Source: Orientallactaga sibirica
Lineage: Eukaryota > Chordata > Mammalia > Rodentia > Dipodidae
DNA length: 64,000 nt
Assembly (NCBI GenBank): GCA_036365145.1
Contig: JAEOAD010001413.1
Coordinates: 1,824,501-1,888,500, forward strand
Direction: 5' to 3'
A program made the translations under genes and the position numbers. Shown piece by piece: positions 35,873 to 47,676 of the stretch; position 1 is the stretch's first letter, and each line of letters starts with the position of its first letter. Under the pieces are notes generated by a model, which worked only from the letters and a program-made list of their open reading frames with translations, had not been told where the DNA came from and did not search any database.

Positions 35873-37380
35873 GTTGGAGGCTGGGGAGATGGCTCAGTGG
35901 TTAAAAATACTTGCTCTGCTAGCCTGTTGACCAGAGTTTGAATCCTCAGCACCCACAGAAAGCCACATGCACAGTAACACACACATCTATGATCCCAATG
36001 CGCCTATGACAAGGGGAGGCAGAGCCAGGAGAATCCTGAAGCTTGGTGATCAGCTAGTCTGGCCTTCCCGGGGGTAAAACCAAGATGGACCCTGTCTCAG
36101 ACAAGGCAGAAGAAGAGACAGTCCTCTGACCTTTGCACACATCCCACACACCCATTCCATATAATAATAAAAAGTAAACATAACAGAAGTGTGATGGAAG
36201 CTGGGCACAGGGGCCCAAGTTTGTAATCCCAGCATTCACAAGACTGAAGGAGGAGCATTACCAATACAAGGCCAGCTTGGACTACATAGAGACAGCCCAT
36301 CTCAAAACAAAAAGAATAAAAAAGGTGGGGGCTGGAGAGGTGGCTTAGCAGTTAAGGCTCTTGCCTGCAAAGCCTAAGGACCCATGTTCAACTCTCCAGG
36401 TTCCACATAAGCCAGATGCACAAAGTGACACAAATGCGCAAGGTCACACATCACAAAGTCACACATCACAAAGGGATGCACGTGTCTGGAGTTTGATTGC
36501 AGTGGCTAAGGCCCTGGCACACCAATTTTCTCTCTCTGTCTCTCTCTTGCATTAAAAAAGAAGAAGAAGAAGAAGCTGGGTGGGGGTGAGGCACGCCTTT
36601 AATCCCAGCACTTGGGTGGCAGAGGTAGGAGGATCGCTGAGAGTTCAAGGCCACCCTGAGATGACATAGTGAATTCCAGGTCAGCCTGGAGCAGAGTGAA
36701 ACCCTACCTTGAAAAACAAAAAAAAGAAAAAAAAAGAAAAGAAAAAAAAAAAAGGAAAAAGGAAGGAAGGAAGGGAGGGGAGGGAGGGAGGGAAGAAACA
36801 GGCCAGTCTGTTGGGCTTGCCTCAAAAAAAAAAAAAAAAAAAAACAGAGCTGGAGAGATGGCTTAGCAGTTAAGGGACTTGCCTGCAAAGCCAAAGGACC
36901 CAGGTTCAACTCCCCAGAACCCACATAAGTCAGATCACAAGGGGCACATGTGTCTGGAGTTCATTTGCAGTGGCTGGAGGCCCTGGGGAACCCTTCTCTC
37001 TGTCTACCTGCTTATTTCTCTCTTTCTTTCAAATAAATAAATAACAACAACAACAACGAAAAGCAGGGTTGTGGAAATAGCTCAGTTGGAAAGTGCTTGC
37101 CTCCTAAGCATGAAGACTTCGGGTTTAGTCTTCAGAACCCACATTAAAAAAAAAAAAATGCTGACACGGTGGCACGCACTTGCAGTCCCCGTGCTGGGGA
37201 GGCGGAGACAGGAAGATCTCTGGACTCCCTGGCCAGTCAGTTAACTAACCAGGTCAATCAAACACCCTGATGGACCGAGGGGATCAGCATGTCTGAGGGT
37301 AGCAACCGGGATTGTCCTTTGGCCTCCACACACACATGCACACACGTGCGCGCCACGTGAACATGCACACACCCAAAGCA
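34113..37380. repeat. Intergenic SINE cluster
   Basis: B4-type plus 34,200-34,370; DIP minus 34,390-34,613; B1 minus 34,630-34,775; DIP minus 34,805-35,041 and 35,065-35,270 (tail end at 35,568-35,605 after B1 insertions); B1 minus 35,425-35,568 and 35,615-35,700; (CA)n 35,834-35,868; B4-type plus 35,877-36,150; old B1 plus 36,195-36,305; DIP plus 36,328-36,560; B1 plus 36,575-36,720; DIP plus 36,846-37,045; B4-type plus 37,065-37,375. Confidence 0.7.
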
Positions 37381-40300
37381 AAGGAACAATGACACCCAGA
37401 TTCACCCTCTCCAGGACGAAGACCTCCGCAGGCAGCTCCCCTCCCTCTACTTCTCTCTCTGCCAACTGCCCAATGCCACCATACATCTGCCTGCCTAGAA
37501 TCCCATCAGCTTCAGAGCTGTCTTTTCCACCATCGCCCACTAGAGGGCGCCATGTTCCCTGCCAAAGCTGACCACCCATTCTGAGGAATGACCCATACTC
37601 CATCGTCCATAAACACTGCCTCCCTCTTTTTGGTTTTTAATTTTTTTTTTTTTTTTGGTTTTTGCAAGGTAGGGTCTCACTCTGGTCCAGGCTGACCTGG
37701 AATTCACTATGTAGTCTCAGGGTGGCCTCGAACTCTCGGCGATCCTCCTACCTCTGCCTCCCGAGTGCTGGGATTAAAGGCGTGCGCCACCACGCCCGGC
37801 TTTTTAAAAAATATTTTTTAAATTAATTATTTATTTATTTGTAAGCAGAGAGGGAGAGATAGAAGAGATGCAGACAGAGAAAGAATGGGCACGCCAGGGC
37901 CACCAGCCACTGCAAACGAACTCCAGATGCATGTGCCCCTTAGGCATCTGGCTTATGTGGGTCCTGGAGAATTGAACCGGGATCCTTTGGCTTCACAGGC
38001 AAACGCCTTAACCGCTAAGCCATTTCTCCAGCCCTCCCTCTTTTTTTTTTTTTTATTGTTTGTGTTTTGTTTTTCGAGGTAGGATCTCACTCTAGCCCAG
38101 GCTGACCACCTGGAATTCACTATGTAATCTCAGGGTGGCCTCGAACTCACAACTATCTTCCTACCTCTGCCTCCCAAGTGCCAGGATTAAAGGCGTGTGC
38201 CACCATGCCTGGTTCCTCCCTCTCCCCGCCTCCTTTTAAACTTCAAAGAGTCCCGGTTTCTGCCTGTTGTCTTTTCCACGTTAGCCGATTGGGTCATGAT
38301 AGAATGACTCCACAGTTGTGTGGTCCCTGCGTGGCCACTCTCTTCAGCACTGTGCCTCGCCTCCCGTCCCCCATGGTTCTTAAAAGAGTGCAGGGTTGGG
38401 GGAGATGGTTCACGGTTAAAGGTGCCTGCTTGCAAAACCTGCAGGCCTGGGTTGATCCGGGCTCTATTCCCCAGTACCCACGTAGAGCCAGATGCACAAA
38501 GTGGCCCATGCATCTGGAGTTTGTTTGCAGTTTCAAGAGGCCCTGATGTGCCCATATTTTCCCTCTCTCTCTCTCTTAATTAAATAAAAATACTTTAAAC
38601 CGGGCGTGGTGGCGCACACCTTTAATCCCAGCACTCGGGAGGCAGAGGTAGGAGGATCACCGAGAGTTCGAGGCCACCCTGAGACTACATAGTTAATTCC
38701 AGGTCAGCCTGGACTAGAGTGAGACCCTACCTCGAAAAAAAAAAAAACTTTAAAAAATATTCCAATACAAGGCTTGTAATGGCTCATGCTTCTGATCCCA
38801 GCATTAGAGAGGCTGAGGCAGGAGGATGTCTATGAGTTTGAGACTATGAGCTTGAGCCAGTCAGGGCTACAGAGTGAGACCCTGCTTCAAAACCAACAAA
38901 CAAGCAAGAAAATCATGCAAGAAAACCCCCTTCCCTCCTTATTCAACAACCAAAGGGAGCTGGGGAGAGATAGGAAGGGTGTTGAAGCCCAAAGTGCCTG
39001 TCAGCCTGTGGGTTGCTTCTGTAGGTCATCAGAGGTTCTTCTAGGCTGCCAGACCCACAGCTCCACCCTCTACCTCCCTTTATTCTGGAAGTCTCCCCCA
39101 AAGATTCCATTTCCTCGTCTAACTGCTGCTCCCGCAAGGGTCTCAGACACAAGCCTAAGGAGAGACCTCACATAGCGGTCATGAATGATCGTGTTAATGG
39201 CTCGCATGCTAACTCATCTCGATTGTCAAGTGACAGGTTTTAGAATCACCTAGGAGACACATGAAGGGGGTTACCCTTGGTGGGAAGACCCACTCTGAAT
39301 GTGGGAGACATTATCTCATACTCTGGGGGGGAGGGGTGTCCCAGAATGAATAAAAAGGAAAAAGAAAAACAATTAATACAGCTTTGTTAGCAATGAACAT
39401 ATCCTAGTACTGTACTTTTTTTTCTTTTCTTTTTTGTTTTGGAGAGAGAGAGGGAGAGGAAGGCAGAGATGGGCGCGCCAGCAGTGTCTCAGCTGCTGTG
39501 AATGAAATCCAGATGCGTGCGCCCCCTTGTGGTCAAGTGTGGCATTGCGCCCTTGCGTCACTTTGCATCTGGCTAAACGTGGGACCTGGAGACTGGAACC
39601 ACTGGAGATTGGAACCAGTGTTCTTAGGCTTAGGAGGCAGGCGCCTTAACCGCTAAGCCCTCTCCAGCCCTTCTTCTTTTTTTTTTTTTTTTTTTTTTTG
39701 GTTTTTCAACGTAGGTCTCGCCCAGGCTGACCCGGAATTCATTATGTAGTCTGAGGGTGGCCTCGAACTCAGAGCATAAAGTAGGGGCTGGAATGATGGC
39801 TTAGTGGTTAAGGCGCCTGCCTGCCTGCAAAGGCTAAGAACACCTGTTCGAATCTTCAGGTCCCATGTTTAGCCAGATGCAAAAGTGATGCAAGTATGCA
39901 ATGTCACACATGTGCAGAAGGGGGCACACGTGTGTGGAGTTCCTTCACAGCAGCTGAGAAGCCTTAGCGCACTCTTTCTCTCTGCCTCTTCCTCTCTCTC
40001 TCTCTCTCTCTCTCAAAAAAAAGTATAAAGTAGGGCTGGAGAGATGGCTTAGTGATTGAGGCACTTGCCTGTGAAGCCTAAGGACCCAGGTTTGATTCCC
40101 TGGTATTCACATAAGGCAGATGCACAAGGTGGTCCATGAATCTGGAGTTCATTTGCAGTAGCTAGAGGCCCTGGTGTGCCCATTCTCTCCCTCCCTCCCT
40201 CCCTCCCTCCCTCCCTCCTTCCCTCTTTCTCTCTCTCGCTCTCAAATAAATAAAAATATTTTTAAAAGTATAAAGTAACATATATGTATATTTTTTCTTT

Positions 40301-41245
40301 CTATTTTTTGTTTGTTTTTCAAGGTAGGGTTTCACTCTAGCCCAGGTTGACCTGGAATTCACTATGTAGTCTCAGGGCAGCCTCGAACTCACAGAGATCC
40401 TCCTACCTCTGCCTTCCACGTGCTGGAATTAAAGGCTTGCATCTCCACACCCAGATTCTTTTTAGTACTTTTAAATATTTTAATTATTTCTTTAATTGAG
40501 AGAGAGAGAGAGGTAGTGAGAGAGAAAGAGACAGAATGGGCACCCCAGGGCCTCTAGCTACTGCCAATGAACTCCAGACACATGCGCCACCTTGTGCATC
40601 TGTCTTATGTGTGTCATAGGGAATCAAACCTGGGTCCTTAGGCTTCACAGACAAAAGTATTAACCGCTAAGCCATCTTTCCAACTCCCCCTTTTTAGTTT
40701 TTTTTTTTTATTTATTTAGAGAGAAGATCTCACTAAGTGGCCAAGGCTAGCCTTGAACTCTCTTCTTAGCCCAGGCAAGCCTGGTATTTTCGGTCCTCTT
40801 GCCTCGGCCTCCCAAGTAGCGGGGATGGTCATGCTCCTTGACCCCCAAGCCTTTCATCAGGTCCGCACGTGCCTGGCAAGTGGGCACTGGGCGGCCGTGC
40901 CATAGGCACCGCAGCTCTGTCCACAGTCCTTCCCCTGGCTCCCGGCCTCCCTGCCATTTGCACCTTGGCCTGTGTGTGTCCAGCCTGCTGTAGCTTGGTC
41001 ACCTCTCTGAATCCAGGATTTATTTTCTCTGATTTTACTAATCCATCCAAACAGCCCCAGTTGCTGTTTTTTTGTTTGTTTGTTTGTTTTTTTAGGGAAG
41101 GTGGGAGAAGAATGGAGGTTGAAATCAGGCTGCTGTTCTGTAGCCTTGGCTAGCTTGCGACTCACTATGTAGCCAAGGCTAGCCTCAAACTTGCAGCCAT
41201 CCTCCTGCCTTAGTCTTCCAAGTGCTGGGATTACAGGGGCGCACC
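37381..41245. repeat. Single-copy island and SINE cluster
   Basis: 37,381-37,625 is single-copy and holds a CTCF-like motif. Then B1 minus 37,655-37,801; DIP minus 37,815-38,036; B1 minus 38,070-38,213; DIP plus 38,397-38,590; B1 plus 38,598-38,745 and an old one 38,770-38,890; an old interspersed repeat 39,190-39,370 (ttagaatcacctaggagaca type, family uncertain); long DIP minus 39,435-39,670 (CTCF-like core 39,519-39,532); B1 minus 39,695-39,775; long DIP plus 39,787-40,020; DIP plus 40,032-40,260; B1 minus 40,318-40,453; DIP minus 40,495-40,688; old B1 minus 40,725-40,830 and 41,105-41,243. 40,840-41,080 is single-copy and GC-rich. Confidence 0.7.
37537..37550 (+). promoter_or_regulatory. 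CTCF-like motif between TRIM56 and MUC17
   Basis: CCACTAGAGGGCGC, a full match to CCASYAGRKGGCRS, lies in the single-copy island 37,380-37,620. Its orientation is opposite to the 13.3-kb site, so the pair points outward from TRIM56. Confidence 0.6.
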
Positions 41246-41958
41246 ATCCATCCCATCCCTCCGCTTGCTTTTGACCTCAGCAAACCCCAGCTCTGGGACT
41301 TCCACCTCCATGCAGGCTGGCCTGGCCTCCCCACCCCCATCCCCTCCCTGGCTCTGCCTCCCACCCTCGCCTCCCTCCAGGAGGCACCGAGCTAATCAGA
41401 CTGATTATCGCCCAAGTTCAATTCCACTTTCCTTGGCTCCAGGGCTGATGCAGTAAATTTCCTCCGTGGCTCGGCTCCCCTGTGAGACCAGCCTCTTGTC
41501 AGACAGCTCAGCTTAGAAAGTTGCCAACTTCACCCTCCCCCAACTGCTCTATCATCATTGTCGATGAATCAGACCCTCCCGGCATGGGGGGGGTGTCATT
41601 TAAATGCCATCTATAAAGCCACATCACCATCAGCAGCAACAAAACGCTATTGGTCATGTCTTCCCCACCCCCCACCCCCCGCCACCCCCAGTTCTAAAAC
41701 GCTGCATTAGAAATGGTTGTCAGAGATCTGATGAATTCGAAGATAATCCCCTGTGTCTGCACATGCAGAGGGGGACATAAGTGGCATCAGTTCCTTTATG
41801 CATCAGGACACAATCCCAGGCCCGGAAGCTTCATTTCCTGCTTCTCCCATGCTCCCGCCGCGCCCCCCACCCCCAGGGTCTTTAGTAATGGATTGTGACC
41901 CAAAAAGACCCAAAGAAAGAGAAGCAGGATTTTCAAATCCAAGGTCCCCTGGGATGGC
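41246..41958. other. Single-copy intergenic island
   Basis: About 700 bp free of SINEs, the largest such island between the two genes when joined to the following single-copy stretch. It contains GATA-type (tgattatcgc) and CTATAAA motifs, but no exon with recognisable similarity. Confidence 0.5.
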
Positions 41959-42818
41959 GAAATAAGCTCTGTTTGACTGTTCCTTTTGCCTTGATCCCTT
42001 CCAGGCCAGGGGGAAGTCTGGCCCTGAGAGGGAAGCAGAGAACTGTGTGGAGATGTTTTGATTCGATTAAAGCTTAATAAGCCCGAATCTCTGTGTCTGC
42101 CATACATAAGGATCTGTGTGAGGTGTGGTGGGGCACAGAGGGGAGGGAAAATTCCATCCTCCTCCTCCTCAAGTGTGGAAGGAACATGCTGAACGGAAGG
42201 AGCCGTAGGTGAGAGTGATTTATGAAGGGTCGCATCTCAGAGGGCTTCCTGGAGGAAGTGGAATTGAGTTGGGGTCTAGAAGCAGACGATGTGCGAAGGT
42301 GACAGGGGAGATGCTGAGGGCCTCTGGCTGTTCACATGGCAGGGTGTGGGGTGGAGGGAAAGATGTTGACCCAATTCCGGGGACCTTGAAAACTGTGACG
42401 GTGTGAAATTTGCTTGAGCAAGAGAGAAGGGGTATGGCATGGCTGCTTCCACAGGTGAACTGCATCCTGGGAGAAGAGGGCTGGGCTGTGACTGGAAGGA
42501 GGAAGGCGTGGGAGGGCAGGCTATGGAGAAGGCCGAGCCCAAGGAGATGGCTAAGAATCCATTAAGAGATCTGGACAAGAGGAGCCTTGTGAGAGGAGAG
42601 GTAGTCACAGGTGAGCCCCTGGGGTGATCCCTAACTTCCCCTCTTCCTGTTTCATTTTGTTTTGTTTTGTTTTGAGGTAGGATCTTACCCTAGCCCAGTC
42701 AGCTCGAAACTCACTCTGTAGCCCAGGCTGGCTTTGAACTCATGGTGATACTCCTACCTCAGCCTCCCGATGCTGGGAGTTTAGGTGTGAGCCATCATCT
42801 CAGCTTGACTAAACTTCT
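41959..42818. repeat. Tandem duplication 2, left copy
   Basis: 860 bp repeated immediately at 42,819-43,650. Most of it (to 42,655) is single-copy type sequence; the end is a degraded B1 (minus). Confidence 0.92.
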
Positions 42819-43647
42819 GAAATAAGCTCTGTTTGACTGTTCCTTTTGCCTTGATCCCTTCAGGCCAGGGGAAGTCTGGCCTGAGAGGAGCAGAGAACTG
42901 TGTGAGATGTTTTGATTCGATTAAAGCTTAATAAGCCCGAATCTCTGTCTGCCATACATAAGGGATCTGTGTGAGGTGTGGTGGGGCACAGAGGGGAGGA
43001 AAAATTCCATCCTCCTCCTCCTCCAAGTGTGGAAGGAACATGCTGAACGGAAGGAGCCGTAGGTGAGTGATTTATGAAGGTCGCATCTCAGGGCTTCCTG
43101 GAGGAAGGAACTGGAGTTGGGGCAAAGCAGACGATATGCGAAGGTGACAGGGAGATGCTGAGGCCTCTGGCTGTTCACATGGCAGGGTGTGGGGTGGAGG
43201 AAAGATGTTGACCCAATTCGGGGACCTTGAAAACTGTGACGGTGTGAAATTTGTTTGAGCAAGAGAAGGTATGGCATGGCTGCTTCCACCGGTGAACACA
43301 TCCTGGGAGAAGAGGGCTGGGCTGTGACTGGAAGGAGGAAGGCGTGGGAGGGCAGGCTATGGTGAGGCCGGAGCCCAAGGAGATGGCTAAGAATCCATTA
43401 AGATCTGGACAAGAGGAGCCTTGTGAGGAGAGGTAGTCACAGGTGAGCCCCTGGGTGATCCCTAACTTCCCCTCTTCCTGTTTCATTTGTTTTGTTTTGT
43501 TTGAGGTAGGATCTTACCCTAGCCCAGTCAGCTCCCGATAAAACTCACTCTGTAGCCCAGGCTGGCTGAACTCATGGTGATACTCCTGCATCAGCCTCCC
43601 GATGCTGGGAGTTTAGGTGTGAGCCATCATCTCAGCTTGACTAAACT

Positions 43648-43650
<3 letters not shown>
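42819..43650. repeat. Tandem duplication 2, right copy with many single-base deletions
   Basis: 832 bp, abutting the left copy exactly. Losses cluster in homopolymers (for example ccaggggga to ccagggga, ggccctgagaggg to ggcctgagagg). It is followed by (CTTT)n. Confidence 0.92.
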
Positions 43651-43683
<33 letters not shown>

Positions 43684-43849
43684 TTTTTTTTTTTTTTTTT
43701 TTTGGTTTTTCGCCGTAGGGTTTCATTCTAGCTCAGGCTGACCTGGAATTCACTATGTAGTCTCAGGGTGGCCTTGAACTCACGGTGATCCTCCTACCTC
43801 TGCCTCCCAAGTGCTGGGATTAAAGGCGTGCACCACCACACCGGCCGCT

Positions 43850-43892
<43 letters not shown>

Positions 43893-45863
43893 CTCTTTCT
43901 TTGCAAAGAGAGAGTGGGGGGAGGGAGGGAGTGAGAGAACGGGCAAGCCCGGGCCTCCTGCCACTGCAAATGAGCTTCAGATGCATGTGCCACTTTGTGC
44001 ATCTGGCTTTACATGGGTACTGGGGAATTGAACCAAGGTCATTAGGCTTTGCAGGCAAGTGTCTTAACGGCTGAGCCATCTCTCCAGATCCTTGACTATA
44101 TATTCAGAACAGGATCTCATGTAGCCCAGGCTTGATACATATCCAAGGATGCTCCAAGACTGATCCCGCAGTCTCCACATCTTGAGTGATGGGGTTGAAG
44201 GTGTACATGTACACTACCACGCGGTTTCTGCAGTGTTGGGGATGGAACACAGGGCTTTGTGCATGCTAGGCATGGACTCTGCCTACTGAGCTACATTCCC
44301 AGCCCTCCTCTTTGCCTTTTAAGTCCCCATTAGACTCTCCCCTTTTTTTTTGGGAGAGACACACAGAGAGACAGAGGAAGACAGATAGAGATGGGCGCGT
44401 GAGCAGTCTCTCAGCTGCTGCAAACGAAAGCCAGATGCGTGAGCCCCCTCGTGGTCAAGTGAGGCATTGCACCCTTGCATCACTTTGCATCTGGCTAAAC
44501 GTGGGACCTGGAGATTGGAACCGCTGGAGATTGGAACCAGCGTTCTTAGGCTTAGGAGGCAGGCGCCTTAACCGCTAAGCCATCTCTCCAGCCCTAGACT
44601 CTCCTCTTTGTATCTTGGTATGTCTGCTTCCCACCATCTTTCTTTCTTTCTTTTTTTTTTTGAAGCAAGCCCAACAGACTGGCCTTTTATTTTATTTATT
44701 TATTTATTTATCCATCCATCCATTTATGAGAGTCATCTGGCTTACATGGGTCCTAGGGAATTGATCTGGGGTCCCTAGGCTTCTCAGGCAAATGCCTAAA
44801 CGGCTAAGCACTTTCCCCAGCACTGGCCTTTCTTTCATGCAAGAGAAAGAGCGAGCATGTGCAAGAGAGAGAGAGAGGGAGAGACTGACTTGGTGTGCCA
44901 GGGCCTCCAGCCATCATAATTGAACTCCAGACACGTGCACCACCTTGTGCGCATGTGCAACCTTGCGCACTTGTGTCACCTTGTGCATCTGGCTTATGTG
45001 GGACTTGGTTAGTTGAACATGGATCCTTAGGCTTTGCAGGCAAGTGAGTTCACCACTAACTCGTGTCGCCAGCCCCCACCATCTTTTTTCCTCTTCCTGT
45101 GTCTGCAAAGTGATGGTGTCTCCCTTTTGTTTAACTCCCAGCCCAGCCCATTGTGCTTCTGTGGATGCTGGAGGGCCGAGGAGAAGGAACGCCAGAGAGG
45201 GGCGCTGGGGAGCTCAGTTAGCAGAGCCCTTGCCTAGCATGCGCAAGACCCTGGGCTCCATCCCCAGAACAGGAAGAAAAGGTGTGGGGGCTGGGACTGG
45301 CTTAGCAGACAAAGTGCTTTTTGCACAAGCAGGGGGACTTGTGACTCGGATCCCAGCACCTACACAAAATACCTGAATTCCAGCACTGGAGAGTCAGGCA
45401 GGAGGATCCTGCAGGGCTCACTGGCTGGCTAGTCTAGCCAAATCGGCGACTACTGGGTATAACGAGAGACCATGTCTTATAAAAATAATCGCCGGGCGTG
45501 GTGGCACACGCCTTTAATCCCAGCACTCGGGAGGCAGAGGTAGGAGGATTGCCAAGAGTTCGAGGCCACCTGAGACTACATAGTTTATTCCAGGTCAGCC
45601 TGGACCAGAGTGAGACCCCACCTCGAAAAACCAAAAAATAAAAAAAAAAAAAAATAAAAAAAAAGGTGGGGGTGCTGAGAGATGGCTCAACAGTTAAGTG
45701 CTTGTCTACAAAACTGCTGACCCAGGTTCAATTCTTCCAGTACCTACATAAAAAGCTAGATGCACGATGGCTTGGGGTTAAGGCGCCTGCCTCCTAAGCC
45801 TAGAACACTGGTTCCAATCTCCAATGGTTCCAATCTCCAGGTCCCGCGTTTAGCCAGATGCAG
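43651..45863. repeat. SINE and microsatellite cluster
   Basis: (CTTT)n 43,651-43,690; B1 minus 43,705-43,848; (CTTT)n 43,852-43,900; DIP minus 43,905-44,087; ID-like minus 44,225-44,308; long DIP minus 44,350-44,596 (flanked by tagactctcc); DIP-derived minus fragments 44,720-44,825 and 44,850-45,075; ID plus 45,203-45,275; B4-type plus 45,290-45,485; B1 plus 45,490-45,625; a truncated DIP 45,670-45,765 fused directly to a truncated long DIP 45,766-45,862. Confidence 0.7.
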
Positions 45864-46861
45864 GCAAAATAAATCATCCCAAAATGTTCAGAAGGATGTC
45901 AACAAAGGGGATTTTAAACGACCTAGTGGACTGGAGAGTTGGCTCAGCCAGTTAAGGCGTTTGCCAGGAAAACCTAACACTCCAAATTCAATTCCCAGCC
46001 AACCACATAAAAGCCAGATGCACAAAGCGGTGCATGCATCTGGAGTTCATTTGCTAGAGGCTGAAGGCCTGGCCCCATTCTCTCTTTCTTCTCTCTCTCT
46101 CTGCTTGTAAATAAATTAAAAAAAATTTAGGGCTGGAGAGAGATAGCTTATAAGTTAAGGAGCTTGTCTGTGAAGCCCTAAGGACTCATATTTGCAACTC
46201 TCCAGGTCTCACAGAAGCCAGATGCACAGAGTGACACAAGCGTGCAATGTCACACATGCACTGGGAGCACACACATCTGGAGTTCGTTTGTAGCAGCTGA
46301 AGGTCTTGTGCATTCTCTCCCTCTCCCATCCTCCCTCCCTCCCTCTCTCTCTCTCTCTCAAATACTCCTGGAAGAGAGAGATTGAAAATTGAGCACCAGT
46401 CTCTCTAACCAAACAACTCCAGGTGCATGCACCACTGTGCATCTGGCTTTACGATGGGTCCTGAGGAAACAAACTTTGGTCATCAGGCTTGCAGGCAAAG
46501 CGCTTTAAACACTTTAGGACCATCTCTCCAGCCCAAAACATAAGCGTTTGCAAGAACAAGTAAAGAACTTCCTTTTCCATGTGAGTGGGGCCAGCAGGTG
46601 ATGCTAAGCATGGTCATAGATGGTACTCTTTTGGGGTGCAGATTTTCTTCTCATTGTCTTGACACCAGACCCATCAGAACCCAGTGCTGGAGGGAAGAGA
46701 GAGGGGTTTAGCATATGTGACCATTAAGCTTGGAGAGCGTGGGGGTGACCAGAAACAAATATCTGGAATCCATGAAAATTGTAAATAAAAGTTGCTTTGA
46801 TTGTTTTCAGTTCTTACAAACATTTTGTGATTATATTTCTTAAGGAAAAAATCAGAACCCA
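45864..46861. repeat. Duplication 3, left copy, indel-rich
   Basis: 998 bp matching 47,677-48,688 in the same orientation, with many small deletions and insertions. The matched part includes two DIP SINEs and the flank just beyond the MUC17 poly(A) site. Confidence 0.9.
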
Positions 46862-47676
46862 ACCCTGTTAAATGTCTCCCTCCTGGGCGCTGAAGATGTG
46901 GCTTAGTTGGTGGAGTGCTTGCCTAGCATGCAAAAGACCCTGGGTTCTATTCCCAGCAGTGTCTGTTCCCAGCAGTGCATAAATAAACCAATGAGATTGT
47001 GCACGCCTGTGACCCCAGCATTTGGGAGGTGGAAGCAGGAGGATGAAGAGTTCAAGGGTGGGCTGGAGAGATGGCTTAGGGGTTAAGGCGCCTGCCTGCT
47101 AAGCCTAAGAACACTGGTTCCAATCTCCAGCGGTTCCAATCTCCAGGTCCCACGTTTAGCCAGATGCAAAGTGACTCAAGGGCGCAATGCCGCACTTGAC
47201 CACAAGGGGGCGCACGCATCTGGATTTCGTTGGCAGCAGCTGAGACACTGCTGGCGCGCGCATCTCTGTCTTCCTCTCCCCCCCTCTCTCTCTGTGTCTC
47301 TCTCCAAAAACACAATTAAAAAAAAAAAAAGAGTTCAAGGGCATCCTTGGCTACGTGGTGAGTTTGAGACCAGACTGAGTTGCGTGCGATCCTGTCCAAC
47401 AAGAAAGGAAAGAAAGAACAACAGGTCCATAGGAAGCGGGTCTTAAAAATGAAAACATCTGGATTCAGCCCTTGTATGAACTGAGGATCGGGCTGGTAAG
47501 GAGAGACTGAGCCTCTTGCAAGCTACGGACCAGCCCACGGGTACCTGCATATGCTCGGAATGCCCACCAGAGGGCAGCAGAGTCCAGTCTCTGTCTTAGA
47601 TTGTTTCCTAAGCAAAGTGGCTGGAAAGTGGAAGGCCTTCCAGAACAAAACACATCCTACATCCACGTGTCCAGAA
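46862..47676. repeat. ID, long DIP and single-copy DNA between the two duplication copies
   Basis: ID plus 46,885-46,965; old B1 plus fragments 46,985-47,055 and 47,332-47,400; and a long DIP plus 47,058-47,310 inserted within that B1, with agagttcaaggg on both sides. That copy has CCACAAGGGGGCGC at 47,200-47,213. 47,440-47,676 is single-copy and carries the 47,564 CTCF-like motif. Confidence 0.75.
47564..47577 (+). promoter_or_regulatory. CTCF-like motif near the MUC17 3' end
   Basis: CCACCAGAGGGCAG fully matches the core consensus, in single-copy sequence about 1.1 kb beyond the MUC17 poly(A) site. A SINE-borne CTCF-like core lies 360 bases away (47,200-47,213) in the same orientation. Confidence 0.6.

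Noticed and set aside
45203..45275. tRNA-like sequences at ID elements (also 46,885 and 62,190)
   Set aside because: They carry A- and B-box-like motifs but are SINE copies with tails and no full cloverleaf, so they are not tRNA genes.
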